A stretch of 64,000 nucleotides of DNA from contig NC_088306.1 of the NCBI RefSeq assembly GCF_032854445.1, forward strand, positions 17,701,764-17,765,763, read 5' to 3'. This document shows positions 10,381 through 22,000 of the stretch, piece by piece (the first letter of the stretch is position 1; each line of letters opens with the position of its first letter). A program made the translations under genes and the position numbers. The stretch is from Liolophura sinensis (taxonomy: Eukaryota; Mollusca; Polyplacophora; Chitonida; Chitonidae). The notes beneath the pieces were generated by a model. That model saw nothing but the letters and a program-made list of their open reading frames with translations. It was not told the origin of the DNA and did no database searches.

Positions 10381-10624
10381 GCCTCCGTGGCTCAGTTGGT
10401 TAGCGCGCTAAAGCAGCGCAATGACCCAGGAGTCTTTCACCAATGCAGTGACTGTGAGTTCAAGTCCAGCTCATGCTGGCTTCCTCTCCCCCCGTACGTG
10501 GGGAGGTTTGCCATCAACCTGCAGATGGTCGTGGGTTTCCACCCACCATAATGCTGGTCGCCGTCGCATAAGTGAAATATTCTTGAGTACGGCGTAAAAC
10601 ACCAATCAAATAAATAAATAAATA
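10381..10624 (+). mobile_element. tRNA-derived SINE, near full length
   Basis: Best + strand copy of the main SINE. It has a tRNA-like head from GCCTCCGTGG, Pol III A box TGGCTCAGTTGG (10388-10399) and B box GAGTTCAAGTCC (10456-10467). A conserved centre follows (CAACCTGCAGATGGTCGTGG, CACCATAATGCTGG, AGTGAAATATTCTTGAGTAC), then a GGCGTAAAACACCAATCAAA end and an (AAAT)n tail. I recall the central domain as the conserved lophotrochozoan Nin-DC-type SINE domain; the name needs a database check. Confidence 0.85.
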
Positions 10625-10866
10625 AGAAACTTTAAAATGGCCATAGAATATACTGGTTTTAGTAAAGTAGGCCTCGTTAAAAGCCCATGCAGATTCTATT
10701 TTTTGATGAGTTTAGTCAGAAGTAAAGCGTGCAGGGTGTTTGGATTTTTTTGATTCTTGTTGGGAGATTAACAGATGAACTGGTGTCCGATTCGGACTCT
10801 ACATTGGACGCGTATGTGACTGGCGTCTGGCGTTAATCTTATGTCTTAACCCGATAGCCAGCCTGT

Positions 10867-11205
10867 CTGGTCAATTATGGATGGGGATATCCGCAAAAAC
10901 TGTATGCGTGTAACTCTGAACGTTGCAAGTCCTACACTGCTATGTAATTCTGCAGCTTCCGCTATGTGTCTACCGACATTCGGCTATGTGGCTACCGAAA
11001 TGTGGGTATGTTATGTAATCTGAAGGTTGCAAATTGTGATGCCGCTGGATCTGTCTTTCCAACGAGAAAGCTTGTAAGCGTGTTGAAATTTCAAGGGAGG
11101 AATCAGGGCCCCCTCGTGTCATAACGGTGCATCCCGGCAGATGAGCGCTCCAGCTGCTCTCATCTGTGACGATGCCCCGTTATGAAAACAAGGGGCGCTT
11201 CTGTC
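10867..11205 (+). repeat. Foldback-bearing dispersed repeat, copy A
   Basis: Matches, in opposite orientation, the repeat at 12697-12968. Shared blocks are GGGGATATCCGC, GTATGCGTGTAACT, GAACGTTGCAAGT, CTACACTGCTATGTAA, and a terminal inverted repeat. In this copy the inverted repeat is a compact hairpin at about 11111-11200: arms CCCCTCGTGTCATAACGG and GTTATGAAAACAAGGGG around CAGATGAG...CTCATCTG. There is no coding capacity. It could be a non-autonomous DNA transposon; I do not recognise the family. Confidence 0.6.
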
Positions 11206-11694
11206 AATGGTAAACTGAAATAACAACCGTTCCCGAATTAAAAATTACGACATTTCGTTTCAGCTGATTTCCCATGTTCGGCATAGTTGTGTGCTCTTTT
11301 GTATCTTATTTCTCAAGAAATATTTTTCTTTGGTGAAAGGTAAATTTATGCTTTAAAATTTTATTGCCCTGAGGATATTTTTGGTATGTATTCTTGTGTT
11401 GGCTGTTGGCTAGTACTCTCATGATTCTTGGTACATGAACGGGCCGTAGCACTTTATTGATATTTATGACAGGGCTCGCACGAATTTCAAATAAAAGTCA
11501 AATAAAGTCTACAAGCAAACTGGCCCAAAAACACCGTTGCTTTTTTCTGATTAGATTTTCAATCATGTACATGTATAATCATTGAACTTGCTTTCATTTC
11601 TGTCTGACGTTGGGTTCAATATATATAGAAGTGCACAGTTGTTGTTGTTGTCCTTGAAAGCGAAAGTAATACTCAATGAGCTAATGTGAAGAGT
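11206..11694. other. Intergenic, nothing recognised
   Basis: AT-rich unique-looking DNA with a short GTTGTTGTTGTTG run near 11640. No reading frame, array or known element seen. Confidence 0.7.
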
Positions 11695-11985
11695 GAGTGA
11701 GTTCGCGCTTGGGGTTTAACGTCGTATTTAACAATTTTTCAGTCATATGACGACGAAGGAATCCTTGGAGTGCACGTAATGTGCCTCCTTGTTGCGGGGC
11801 GGATTTCCACCGCTCTTTTTTATGTACTGCTGCTTCACTGAGACGCCTTACCGAAGGCAAGTAAGGCGCCCCACCCAAAACATTATACTGACATGGGTCA
11901 ACCAGTCGTTGCACTATCCTCTCCATGCTGAACACCAAGCGAGGAAGTTACAACTTCCTCTTTTAAGGCCTTAGGTGTGAAGAAT
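11695..11985 (+). mobile_element. Dispersed repeat, second family (non-SINE or SINE-like)
   Basis: Starts GTGAGTGAGTTC and runs through TTTAACGTCGTATTTAACAA, CATATGACGACGAAGGA, GGCGGATTTCCACCGCTC, CTTCACTGAGACGCCTTACC, GACATGGGTCAACCAGTCG and CCAAGCGAGGAAG. I recall near-identical sequence as a common dispersed repeat of mollusc genomes but cannot give its name. Partial relatives lie at 13076-13215. Confidence 0.5.
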
Positions 11986-11999
11986 ACCACTTGATACAC

Positions 12000-12690
12000 G
12001 TATTGTTTGTAACATTTCAAGTGAGTCCTCAGTACAACATGCTAAATACCCACTAGCATACAAAGTACTAATGTTTCAATGTCATAAAGGGACCTATTTC
12101 AAATGTTTCTGTGTATATCGGGTTAATTGCCTTGGCATCAGGGCTGTACGTCTTTACTCTGACATGTCTAAGCATAATATTATCATGGGCCCCTGGACAA
12201 GCATATGGACTGTCGCCTGCCACATATGCAAAAAAAAAAATACAAACGAAAAAAAAATAAAAGAACAAACAAACAAAAAAACAACAACAATGTTACATTT
12301 TGAAAGTCAGTGTAAATTTAGGGGCACCCTAAACCCATGGGGTTGCTGGGCAACCTCTCACTGTGAGTGCGCCCATGCAAGACGATGGTGGGGACTAGGG
12401 ACTGCTTCGACCAAAATGTTAACGACAGATTTGAATCAACTGCTGAAATATTAACAACCCACATAATATCATTACACATTCAAAAGGGTTTTCAAACTTT
12501 GTCACAACACTTGCAATGATATCATCAGCAAAACCACTAAAAAGTCCTGGTAATTTGTTGTGCAATTAGCATAACTCATCCATGCTTGACGTCTTATTAT
12601 CTCAACAACAACAACGACAACTGAACAGTTTACCGTAAAATGGACTGTACTTCCAGGCCTAGCAGCGATTATTATTTTTTCGTTTAGTTG
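12000..12690. other. Intergenic, A-rich tract only
   Basis: Contains a homopurine-like A-rich stretch at about 12231-12291 (A runs with scattered C/G). No gene or repeat family is otherwise recognised. Confidence 0.6.
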
Positions 12691-12696
12691 ATTACA

Positions 12697-12968
12697 GCAC
12701 CACCTGTTGTCATAATGGCGCATCGCCACAGATGAGAGCAGTGTTGTAAGACGTATATGTGGCTAACAGCGGTACTGGCACATGCGTCTCATCCCTACCC
12801 AGAAATGCAATCATGGAAACAAGTGCACGCCATTGAAAGACAGAACCTGCGGCATCATAGCAGAAGCTGCAGACTTACATAGCAGTGTAGAACTTGCAAC
12901 GTTCAAAGTTACACGCATACGGTCTTGGCGGATATCCCCTTCCATAGCCCATGACAATATATTCAGTT
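12697..12968 (-). repeat. Foldback-bearing dispersed repeat, copy B
   Basis: Reverse-complement relative of copy A. Here the inverted arms are further apart: CTGTTGTCATAATGGCGCAT near 12703 and ATGCAATCATGGAAACAAG near 12805. The rest reads TACATAGCAGTGTAGAACTT, GCAACGTTC, GTTACACGCATAC and GCGGATATCCCC on the + strand. The two copies let the element boundaries be approximated, but no target-site duplication is evident. Confidence 0.6.
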
Positions 12969-12971
12969 GGG

Positions 12972-13050
12972 CGTCTTGGTGTTTTACGCCGTACTCGAGA
13001 ATATTTCACTTATACGACGGCGGCCAGCATTATGTTGGGAGGAAACCATT
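12972..13050 (-). mobile_element. SINE fragment
   Basis: TGGTGTTTTACGCCGTACTC, GAGAATATTTCACTTATACG, ACGGCGGCCAGCATTATG and GGAGGAAACC: the 3' half of the family in minus orientation, without tail or head. Confidence 0.8.
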
Positions 13051-13075
13051 AGGTGTGTGTACATATATTGTGTCG

Positions 13076-13215
13076 TCTTGTAGCAGTGCGAGCCTTTACC
13101 GCCAAAGTGCTGCCGCCACTAAACTATCATGACGAAAACACCAGACAAGATAGCCCACCCATTCACATTACACTGACACCGGGTCAACCAGTCACGTTTC
13201 CTTGCTCTGATCTCT
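13076..13215 (+). mobile_element. Dispersed-repeat fragment, second family
   Basis: CGTCTTGTAGCAGTGCGAGC, GTGCTGCCGCCACTAAACTA, CCACCCATTCACATTACACT and CACCGGGTCAACCAGTC. The last segment matches the 11695-11985 repeat; the first part differs, so it is a variant or a related family. Confidence 0.45.
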
Positions 13216-14750
13216 AAGTGCTGAGTGCAAAGCTATCCAGCAGCATTTTTAAAGTCTATGGTTTGACCCAACCCAGGTTTGATCAAGGGTTTCCCGATTT
13301 CCGCGTTACTACATAACAACGCTGTAAATTTGTTGCATATCTTGTTGGCAAATATGTGAGGATACCAGATCCCCCTAAGATGGGGGAAATTAATTTTCCC
13401 CTTACTTAGACAATGTCCAAAAAAATGTTCATTGCGCGATTCCGTAGTAATATCTAGCTTCAAAATGACCATCAAACCATTACGTCTAGCGCAGGACGCT
13501 TTTACACCCAGCGGTGACGTACATGTCCCATGATACATCGTCGGACAAAGGACCGGTGTCTGGTAACAACCTTCGACGTCTGCTCATTCAAAACATGCAC
13601 CCTACGCTCAAGAAAAGCATTCACACAAAAACAAAAAAACAAAAAAAAAAAAAAAACAAGAGGAATGCCAACAACAAAGCCGTCCTGTAGCTCCCATAGA
13701 ACTGCTTGTCTAAGCTAAAATTCGAGGAAGGCTTAACCCCATTTTGATCCAACTATTAACCGGTGTGACTGGGCCCCGAGACCCCAAAACAAACTGGCCC
13801 CTTGGGTATGACAATGCCGTTTTAAAGCTATAAGGATCTGTAAGCTGATTACTTGAATTGTTCCACAATCCAATCCACTACTCATCTGTAAATCAGATAC
13901 AGATAAAACGCACTTTATTAAACACTTAAATAGTTTAGGAGACTCAATTCCTAATTACGCTATTATTAGCAAGCGCTGGTATTGCAGGCATAAATAAGAT
14001 TACACGATAGCTTAAGTCCATCAGGCCAGCATTGTAGGCCACTCATAGTAGAGAAAAATACTAGAGAAAGTCATTATTTTTGGCCGCAATAACCAAAGAT
14101 GATATTACCTACTAGACTATATCAGCATGCGGTTGGTTTTGGAGTTTGAGCAGATTAAGATTTATTAAATGGAAATAATTTTCTCCTCTTGTGTAAACTC
14201 CGTAAATAGTCACAAAAAGTCGGCTTACGGTCTGTAGCATGCAGGGCAGATAACAAAGAGAATTTTTGTGTAACTTCCCTGGCAAACAGATTGGAGAATT
14301 TGTGAAAAGCATGAGGTGTGTCATATCTTGGGCACTGCAGACTATTCAAAGACGTTTCACACTTGACCGTCGTCATACAAGTGAAAAAAATCTTGAACAC
14401 GAAGTTAAACTCCAATTAAATAAAAATAAATGAACAAAAATGAAGGAATCGCACACTTGGGATTTTTATGTGTAAGAGCACAGTCTATATTCCGTCAACT
14501 TGAACAAGTGTCTACATATACCCATTCCATCTACGTTTGCTCATTCCAGTACATTTGCCTTCTAACATGCTGGCATTTTGAGAAATAACTCTCACTGACT
14601 GATATATGCCTGATGATTAACGGATTTACCGATTGAAAGCTATTTATTGTAGCTTGTTTCAGATATGATTCGCCGCGAAATCCTATCTCTACCTAGGTGT
14701 TGATGACGAAAATTTCCTGTTTTTTAATGTAGTTTTGTTGGTACCTAAAG
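13216..14750. other. Intergenic, nothing recognised
   Basis: Unique-looking DNA. The only compositional feature is a poly-A/C tract at 13626-13662. Frames of 60-100 codons on both strands show no domain, no conserved composition and no splice context that I can defend as coding. Confidence 0.6.
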
Positions 14751-14820
14751 CCCGGTTTCTTCGAACCATAATGCTGTCCGTATTCTTCAGTACGGCGTAA
14801 AACACAATCAAATAAGTCAA
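14751..14820 (+). mobile_element. SINE fragment with internal deletion
   Basis: GCCCGGTTTCTTCGAACCAT, then AATGCTGTCCG, TATTCTTCAGTACGGCGTAA and AACACAATCAAATAAG. The stretch GTCGTATAAGTGAAA of the family is missing. Confidence 0.75.
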
Positions 14821-14821
14821 A

Positions 14822-15723
14822 AAAAAATATCTGGCAGGTTGTCTTTTTTTTCTCAAGGATATATACTAATGATTTTATGAGACCTTTGATCACTTCTTGT
14901 GGTATTAGCCTGTATTATTGATTACAGCTTAAACGCAACAAAGATTTATGTGTGACCGAATTTCTTAACCAGCCTTACTGAGGCCATGCGGGTTACACAT
15001 TCATACACCAGAAATGGACATGTAACGTTTAATCTGCGCATGTCGCTATAGTCAGTGTGACAGTAGCGTCTGATTTAGCATACCAGCATGTTTTATTTAC
15101 CTAATAAACATGGCCTTATGAATAGACGTTATTGTTTGCGCAATTGTCAGCGATCTTAAAACTCACAACAGCTGTGCTGTGCGGAGCATATATTTTTCAT
15201 ATATATACACACATACATGTATATGCCACATATCACAGCCCCATCTGGCGACACCGATCGATTTTTTGCTACAAGCGCAGACAACTCTTGGAGTGTTACT
15301 GGCCACTTACCTGCCAACTTGTCAAGTACCTGGCCAGTCGGCTTAACCTGATTGTTATGTTAGCTCAGGAGAGAGTTTCCTATTTCGCCGCTGCCGGCCT
15401 CACCTAACACAGCCTCCGTGGAATGTCTGGACTATACCCGTAATTATCAGCTGGCATGTGAACGTTGCACACACGCCTTTTATTATATAGGCCAAGCATG
15501 TGAGGTGTACTTTTTTCACCTGAAGTCGTCGCGAGCTCAGGTGGGCGTGATTCGAGTCAGTTGGTAATAACAACATATGTGTTAAGCCTCCTTAGAGCTG
15601 AACGACCTTGTAGTACGGCGTATTATAAGTGAGGGAGATTTTGAAAAGTCGGCGGGACGGTGACAGTCAGGTCGGGCGTATAGTAACCAGGTACTAACGT
15701 GTCCCCACACTCTCGGTGTTACC
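14822..15723. other. Intergenic region upstream of filamin gene
   Basis: Should contain the proximal promoter of the filamin-type gene if its first coding exon is also near the transcription start. A TATTATATAG string at about 15480 is the only TATA-like element, and it is unsupported by any other core-promoter motif I can see. No repeat family is recognised. Confidence 0.4.
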
Positions 15724-15747
15724 ATGAGGTGCCAAGGCGGTCTCTGA
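15724..15747 (+). promoter_or_regulatory. Putative upstream ORF before filamin start
   Basis: ATG AGG TGC CAA GGC GGT CTC TGA reads as a 7-codon ORF ending 58 bp before the main ATG, in another frame. If the transcript includes this segment, it could reduce initiation at 15806. An in-frame TGA at 15725-15727 shows the main frame cannot start further upstream within this exon. Confidence 0.35.
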
Positions 15748-15805
15748 TACCGTCCCGCGAGGAACGCTGTGCCCAATAGAGGCACAGAGGGACCGCGTCA
15801 ACTCC

Positions 15806-16085
15806 ATGGAGCCCATGTCTGGGTATTCCGAGGCCTGGATCGACATCCAGAGGAAAACTTTCACGAACTGGGTGAACGAACAGTTGACGGTGACTGGGAA
15901 ACAAGTGGAAATACTAGAGCGAGATCTGTGCAGCGGAGAAGCTCTAGTGGCACTAGTCGAAGCTCTGCAATTCAAGAAAATTGGCAAAGTATGTCGGAAT
16001 CCCAGGAACCAAATTCAGATGATAGGGAATGTAGCTTTGGCATTCAAAGCTATAGCGGAAGACCACGTTCGCATGGTGAACATAG
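15806..16085 (+). CDS. Filamin exon 1: start and CH1 first part
   Basis: The first ATG after an in-frame TGA (15725). The context CTCC-ATGG has G at +4 but no purine at -3; a second Met is at codon 4. It encodes residues 1-93: a short leader, then CH1 helices with IQRKTFTNWVNEQL and DLCSGEALVALVEAL, ending HVRMVNIG. These align with the human filamin TFTRWCNEHL and DGLRLIALLEVL regions. The donor is GTATGT at 16086, phase 1. A 24.5-kb intron follows. Confidence 0.88.
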
Positions 16086-19000
16086 GTATGTATATATTTT
16101 CATATGTTTACTTTCTATACATGACCTTCACTCCCAAAAAACATAGACTTTTTAATCGTGGATACAGCTATACATCAGCAATGTACTGGACGTGTTCAAT
16201 GCCTTGACAAATGTAGGACTGTGCATTTGTGCCATACAACATTTTGTTCTATAAAGAAATTACAATAAATATTTGTCGTGTTTTATTTCTGTTTATCCGT
16301 CAAACTGATTCAGCAATAGCTTATAATCCTTATTAACAGTCCAACTGCGTGCAGGGATGAGGATTTTTTTTCATTTTACTTTCTCAAAATTTAAGAATTT
16401 TGCATCCATTTACTGAAAACAGAAGAGAAAATATGTGGCCATGTAATCGTTTGTCTATCTGAAATTTACTGTTTATTTACCTCTATATATTGAAATACAT
16501 GTAGATGTTATCAGGTCTGAAATGGTGTCTAAAATTTAGACATTCATTTAAAGGAGACACACACAGTGTTTAAAATGATACTTGGGTATACGGTACTGCA
16601 CACTACAAGATCACACTGTTAATAGATAAAACTGTCTCGGAGGCAAACATTGTTAGAAAATAATCGTTGTGGAGAGGAGCATTCTGACGATGAATACAGA
16701 TTAACATGTAGATAATATCACCGAATAGCAATGCATGAACCTTGTCAGCATCTCATGAAGCAGATGAACAGAAAAGGATTCCTATCATTACTGTACATGA
16801 ATATGCGGGACAACATCTTATAAAACGGAAGAACGGAATAGTATGGCTGTAAACAGTGTGAACATATATGGAAAACTGTAGAAAGGAATAACATTCCTAT
16901 TAGCATGGTCAACTTCTAGGAAAACGGAAGAACGGAATAGTATGGCTGTAAACAGTGTGAACATATATGGAAAACAGTAGAACGGAATAACATTCCTATT
17001 AGCATGGTCAACTTCTAGGAAAACGGAAGAACGGAATAGTATGGCTGTAAACAGTGTGAACATATATGGAAAACAGTAGAAAGGAATAACATTCCTATTA
17101 GCATGGTCAACTTCTAGGGAAACGGAAGAACGGAATAGTATGGCTGTAAACAGTGTGAACATATATGGAAAACAGTAGAAAGGAATAACATTCCTATTAG
17201 CATGGTCAACTTCTAGGAAAACGGAAGAACGGAATAGTATGGCTGTAAACAGTGTGAACATATATGGAAAACTGTAGAACGGAATAACATTCCTAATTAG
17301 CATGGTCAACTTCTAGGAAAACGGAAGGACGGAATAACATTCCTATGGCTATGGTCAATATTTTAATGGAGGGAAGAACGGATTAATATGGCTATAGACA
17401 AATACGTTAATACGTTAAAGACAAAGAAAGTCAAAATTCTGCAGCAAGAGAAGCGGTCCTCATTTATTTATTTATCTGATTGGTGTTTTAAGAAGGTTTG
17501 TCATGTATTCTTTTTTTGCCATGCCATGATACTACCAGTGGGCGAACATTCCCATAGCAGCTGGTTTTCTTGACTGCTAGTATGCAGTGTAAATATGTTC
17601 TTCCGAGATCTGAAAGTTTCTTGTCATCATTTTAGTAGCTTGTAGCCCCAATCTGGTTCAAATTTTACGAGGCATTTTCCCATCTGAATGTTAATATGAA
17701 AATTGTTGGACATTCTAGTTTTATCATTGTTTGAAATTCATCTTCATAAAGACACCCAACAAAGTTTAAGTTGTATCGGTATCGACAAGAGTCTGACCGA
17801 CAGCCGAAGTTTTTGTTCACATTCTTGACAGAAATCATTCAATTTTGATTTAGGTTACATGAGGCTAGGCAGATCGCATTACGTGTGACACGTATGCGTT
17901 TATAGTTGTAATATAAAGGTACAGAATGGAAGCCGGCCTGGTCTTTCATAGCAAACCTTATGTCCATTGAGAATTGTTACTGTAGGGGTTTCCACAGAGC
18001 AGGCTACAGTCAATAACTTCGTTCATTCCGCCTGACGGTCTATAAAATAGTATACCTGGCCTGTCTCAGTAGGGGAGAGGGGTGGGGTGAGCGGGGTGAG
18101 GGAGGGAAAAGGCATACATCCAGACACGGCTGCCCAGTGAACCCTAAAGGGGTTTATGTTATGCTTGTCTGGCTGGGGCCGTCAAATTTCACAATAATTT
18201 CACTGTGTTGGCACTTGCTGTGAATGGGGACGGGCTGTAGGCTGGTAGGTCATTAGTGCCCAGCCGTACACCGTATTATGCACCGTATCCTCAACCATGA
18301 TATACTTGCCTTTAATATCTGCTGCACTAATTGTTTACAACGTTTATTCCCTTATAAGAAGGTCGCGAGCTCAATTCCAGAGGCGGTCCTTTTTTCTTTT
18401 GATCCCCGTGTTTGTCTAAGTTACATGTATTTTGAGAAGTTTTCTTTCTTATGCTGTTTTGAAGCCTTCAGCAGTGAGGTGTGTTATGTCACCTACATTA
18501 CACATATGCTATTCGCCACCGTGTTAATGAAGATAATGTTGTAAACTGAGTGAGAAATCTACCAAAATTAATGTACTCATAATTGTCGGTTGCCATAGCA
18601 ATAGGGATATCTTTTCATTTCACAAGGAAACAGAAGACGTTCATTTTTTTAGAAAGAACAATAAATCTTTGTTCTGAAAAAAGCCATGCATATGTCTTAC
18701 AACTAGGCAGCTGTGTTCCAGTATATATATTCCAACCAAAACAGCTCAAATATTTTGTCGGCAACATCCTGATGCTCTTATATACGAGGACCAGTGACAT
18801 ATCCAGATATTTTGGGATTATTTTTCCCCCAAATAGTTGATGTTTTGACTTGGTAACTAAAATACGGCGGGGTGATGAAGTATGGAGATATCATAAGATT
18901 TAACAATGCTCTCTTGTTCTGGCAAATAGTAAATGTTAAATAATGTTTTTAGGCGTATGTATGCTGTGTAATTCAACGACTTGCCAAGGAAGTAACTATA

Positions 19001-22000
19001 AACTGTACATTAAGTAGCTGACTGTGATAACTGAATAAAGGGATACTTACACAGTTCGCACTGAATTATGAATTATGTATATACGTGTAGGATAAACTTA
19101 TTATATATTCCCTTAATGATTGAATGGACGGATTCTTCACTGAATAGGTTGCTTATCGTATCTTCAGCCATGTGTCTACCCAAATTCTTCTAATTTTGGG
19201 GACAGATATTAGTAGTGTTGAACGTAGAATATTAACCAATCTTTTGGAAAAGTAAAGATATGAGTGTGTTGTCCATTGGATGGTCTTACCATATGATGGG
19301 GAAAAAAACTCAATATTCCTGCTAGAATTACATGTATATTGGCTAAAATGAGCAGACCAGGTGTCTCAAAAATAAGGAGAAATAAGGTATACAGAGGTAA
19401 TGTAGACATCATACATTTTGAAATATTAATTCAGTGCAAACAATATGAGGTAAAGAAGGTGGAGAAAACCTAATCGAAAACGTTTGACAAGCGAACTAGA
19501 ACGAAGCAACTTAAGCTTGGTATTTGGCGTCGTCGACATGGCGGTCGAGTGAGGCAGCGCTATACATATGTATAGGCCGGGGGTCCGTAATGCTGCAAGG
19601 AGATACCGAAGGGACATGACAGAAATACTGTTGATAGCGACTTTAAACCCCAAATAAATAAACACATAACCGTAAACATGTGACAAGTGGGTTGAGCTGA
19701 AACAAAGACAAAGTGTGATAATTGGTAGTTAGTCACACATGCATAACGGTAAACATGTGACAAGTGGGTTGATCTGAAACAAAGACAAAGTGTGATAATT
19801 GGCAACTAGTCACACATGCATAACGGTAAACATGTGACAAGTGGGTTGAGCTGAAACAAATACAAAGTGTGATAATTGGCAACTAGTCACACATGCATAA
19901 CGGTAAACATGTGACAAGTGGGTTGAGCTGAAACAAATACAAAGTGTGATAATTGGCAACTAGTCACACATGCATAACGGTAAACATGTGACAAGTGGGT
20001 TGAGCTGAAACAAATACAAAGTGTGATAATTGGCAGCTGGTCACACATGCATAACGATAAACATGTGAAAAGTGAGTTAAGGCTAAGTGGGGAGGACAGT
20101 GAGATTGTTAGCACCTGGTCACACGTAACCGCAAACTTATGACAAGGGAGTTGTCAATAAAGCGGTGACCACGGTGGGACATTTAAAGCTTGATCAAACA
20201 GGAATGTTGTTCGTCAGTCCATTTGACATTTTTATCTCAGCTGAGGTTTTGATTTCCAATAGATAATGTCTGGCCAAAGATAAGATCAACTAATTCACTT
20301 TGTGTTCGTGTTGATTAAAATATCATTATTCGAGAATCACCATCTCATATGGGTATTGATAAAACAAATTTATGGGTTTATGTATGGTGAGAATATGTAC
20401 CTGATATAGGTAGAACCATTGTGTAGATTTACTGAGAATCTGTCACAAATATCTTGTTGTTAACGGCTTTCCAGAGAATATGTCTCTGACGTGGATAAGC
20501 TCTTTGCAGATTTTTAATACGGATTTTTTTTATTAATTTATCGATTGTATCTCAAAAGTTTGAATTTGGCGTTTTTCAAAACCATTATAAAATTTATGTT
20601 TTTGAAGTTGAAGGAAAATAAACAGGGGCTGAACCTGTCAAATATGTGGAATTATACGGTAGATTCTAAGGTCTACCTCCGTCGTGGGCCTATTAGTGAA
20701 ATATGCTTGAAACACCAACCAAATAAATAAATAAATAAATAAGGTCTTTAGCCAATCGATCGATTGCCAATATTGCCAGGTAACTATTTTCGCCCTCGAA
20801 TCCATACCTAGTGCTTTACCCGTCTCGTATACTAAACTTAAGAGAACTTCTTTCGCCGCACAAGTTTGCCCAGTACATCAAGTATGTACCGATATATATA
20901 CATGCAGATTGCACACTCGTAAAACCACAGCACTGAGTTGATTTAGGAAACGATTCACACTTCATCCCAGATGAAACGTCTTTTGTATTTATTCTCCGGC
21001 CCAGAAGCCCAGCTCAAGTAGTTTGATTTACCTGCTTCTTCACGGTAATTAGTACCTCTAACAGTTGACTACAGCTCCTAAACGCACCTAATATATACTG
21101 TAATAAGGTATGGCGGCTGTATTCACCAAGGTGACGCGCGCTACTGGGATGAGCGAGCTAGAGCCGTTATCAGTTGGTTAATTATCTACTCAATCCGCCT
21201 GGTGTAATTAAGGATCAGCTGTACACTTTTCTCTCCAGGTAGGCTGCAGGACTATACAGGTGTGCATCTTGCACGTCAGGTACAGGCTATCATTGATGGC
21301 TCATTGAACAGAAGTTTTTTTTTCTTCTCGACACAGTCCACAAGACCGTGGTCAATGATCATGAGGTCACATGGTCACATCTAGCTCTCGATGGTTTGGC
21401 TGCGGCTCTTAGTCAGGAAGTTCTACACAGAGAGTTTTTTTTCATCACCTTTTACGCTGACGATCCACGTGCAGTGAAGAACTTTTCAATACACCGTTAA
21501 ATCTAGACTAGGTCTACACTCTTCAAGATAACAGACTGATAAAACCCTAGTGTGCTAACACGTCCTGGCAAAGAGCCTGACTTGTGAGCCACGGTTAACA
21601 TAAATATCTGCCTAGAGTCCCGGATGTTCATAAAATATGATACCTCTGTGACAGGTAAACAAGCAGACTACTGTGACAAGAGCAAAGATATATGTCTTAC
21701 CACACACTCTATATATCGACATACAAACATACAGATGCGCGGGGGAGAGGTTATAAATAGGCCTTAATTAGAGGCTTTAAACGTAAAAGGGATAGTTACG
21801 ATATGGGGATTATATGCAATGATTAGCCCGTTCGAATTTGAGTGATGACAGCGGTTTAGACGTAAGATTGTAGGTTGTTAATATAATTATATAGCACTGG
21901 GCAAAACGAGTTTTATGTTAGATCGCATTTTATAACAAAAACTATGGTTATCATAAGTGAATCTTCTTCAGCCCATATGCGGGACTGTAGACTTATTGTG

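Noticed and set aside
10381-10470. A functional tRNA gene
   Set aside because: A and B boxes are good, but the acceptor and anticodon arms do not close and the sequence continues into the conserved SINE body and tail.
15480-15490. TATA box of the filamin gene
   Set aside because: A single AT-rich string about 330 bp upstream of the start codon, with no supporting core-promoter element.
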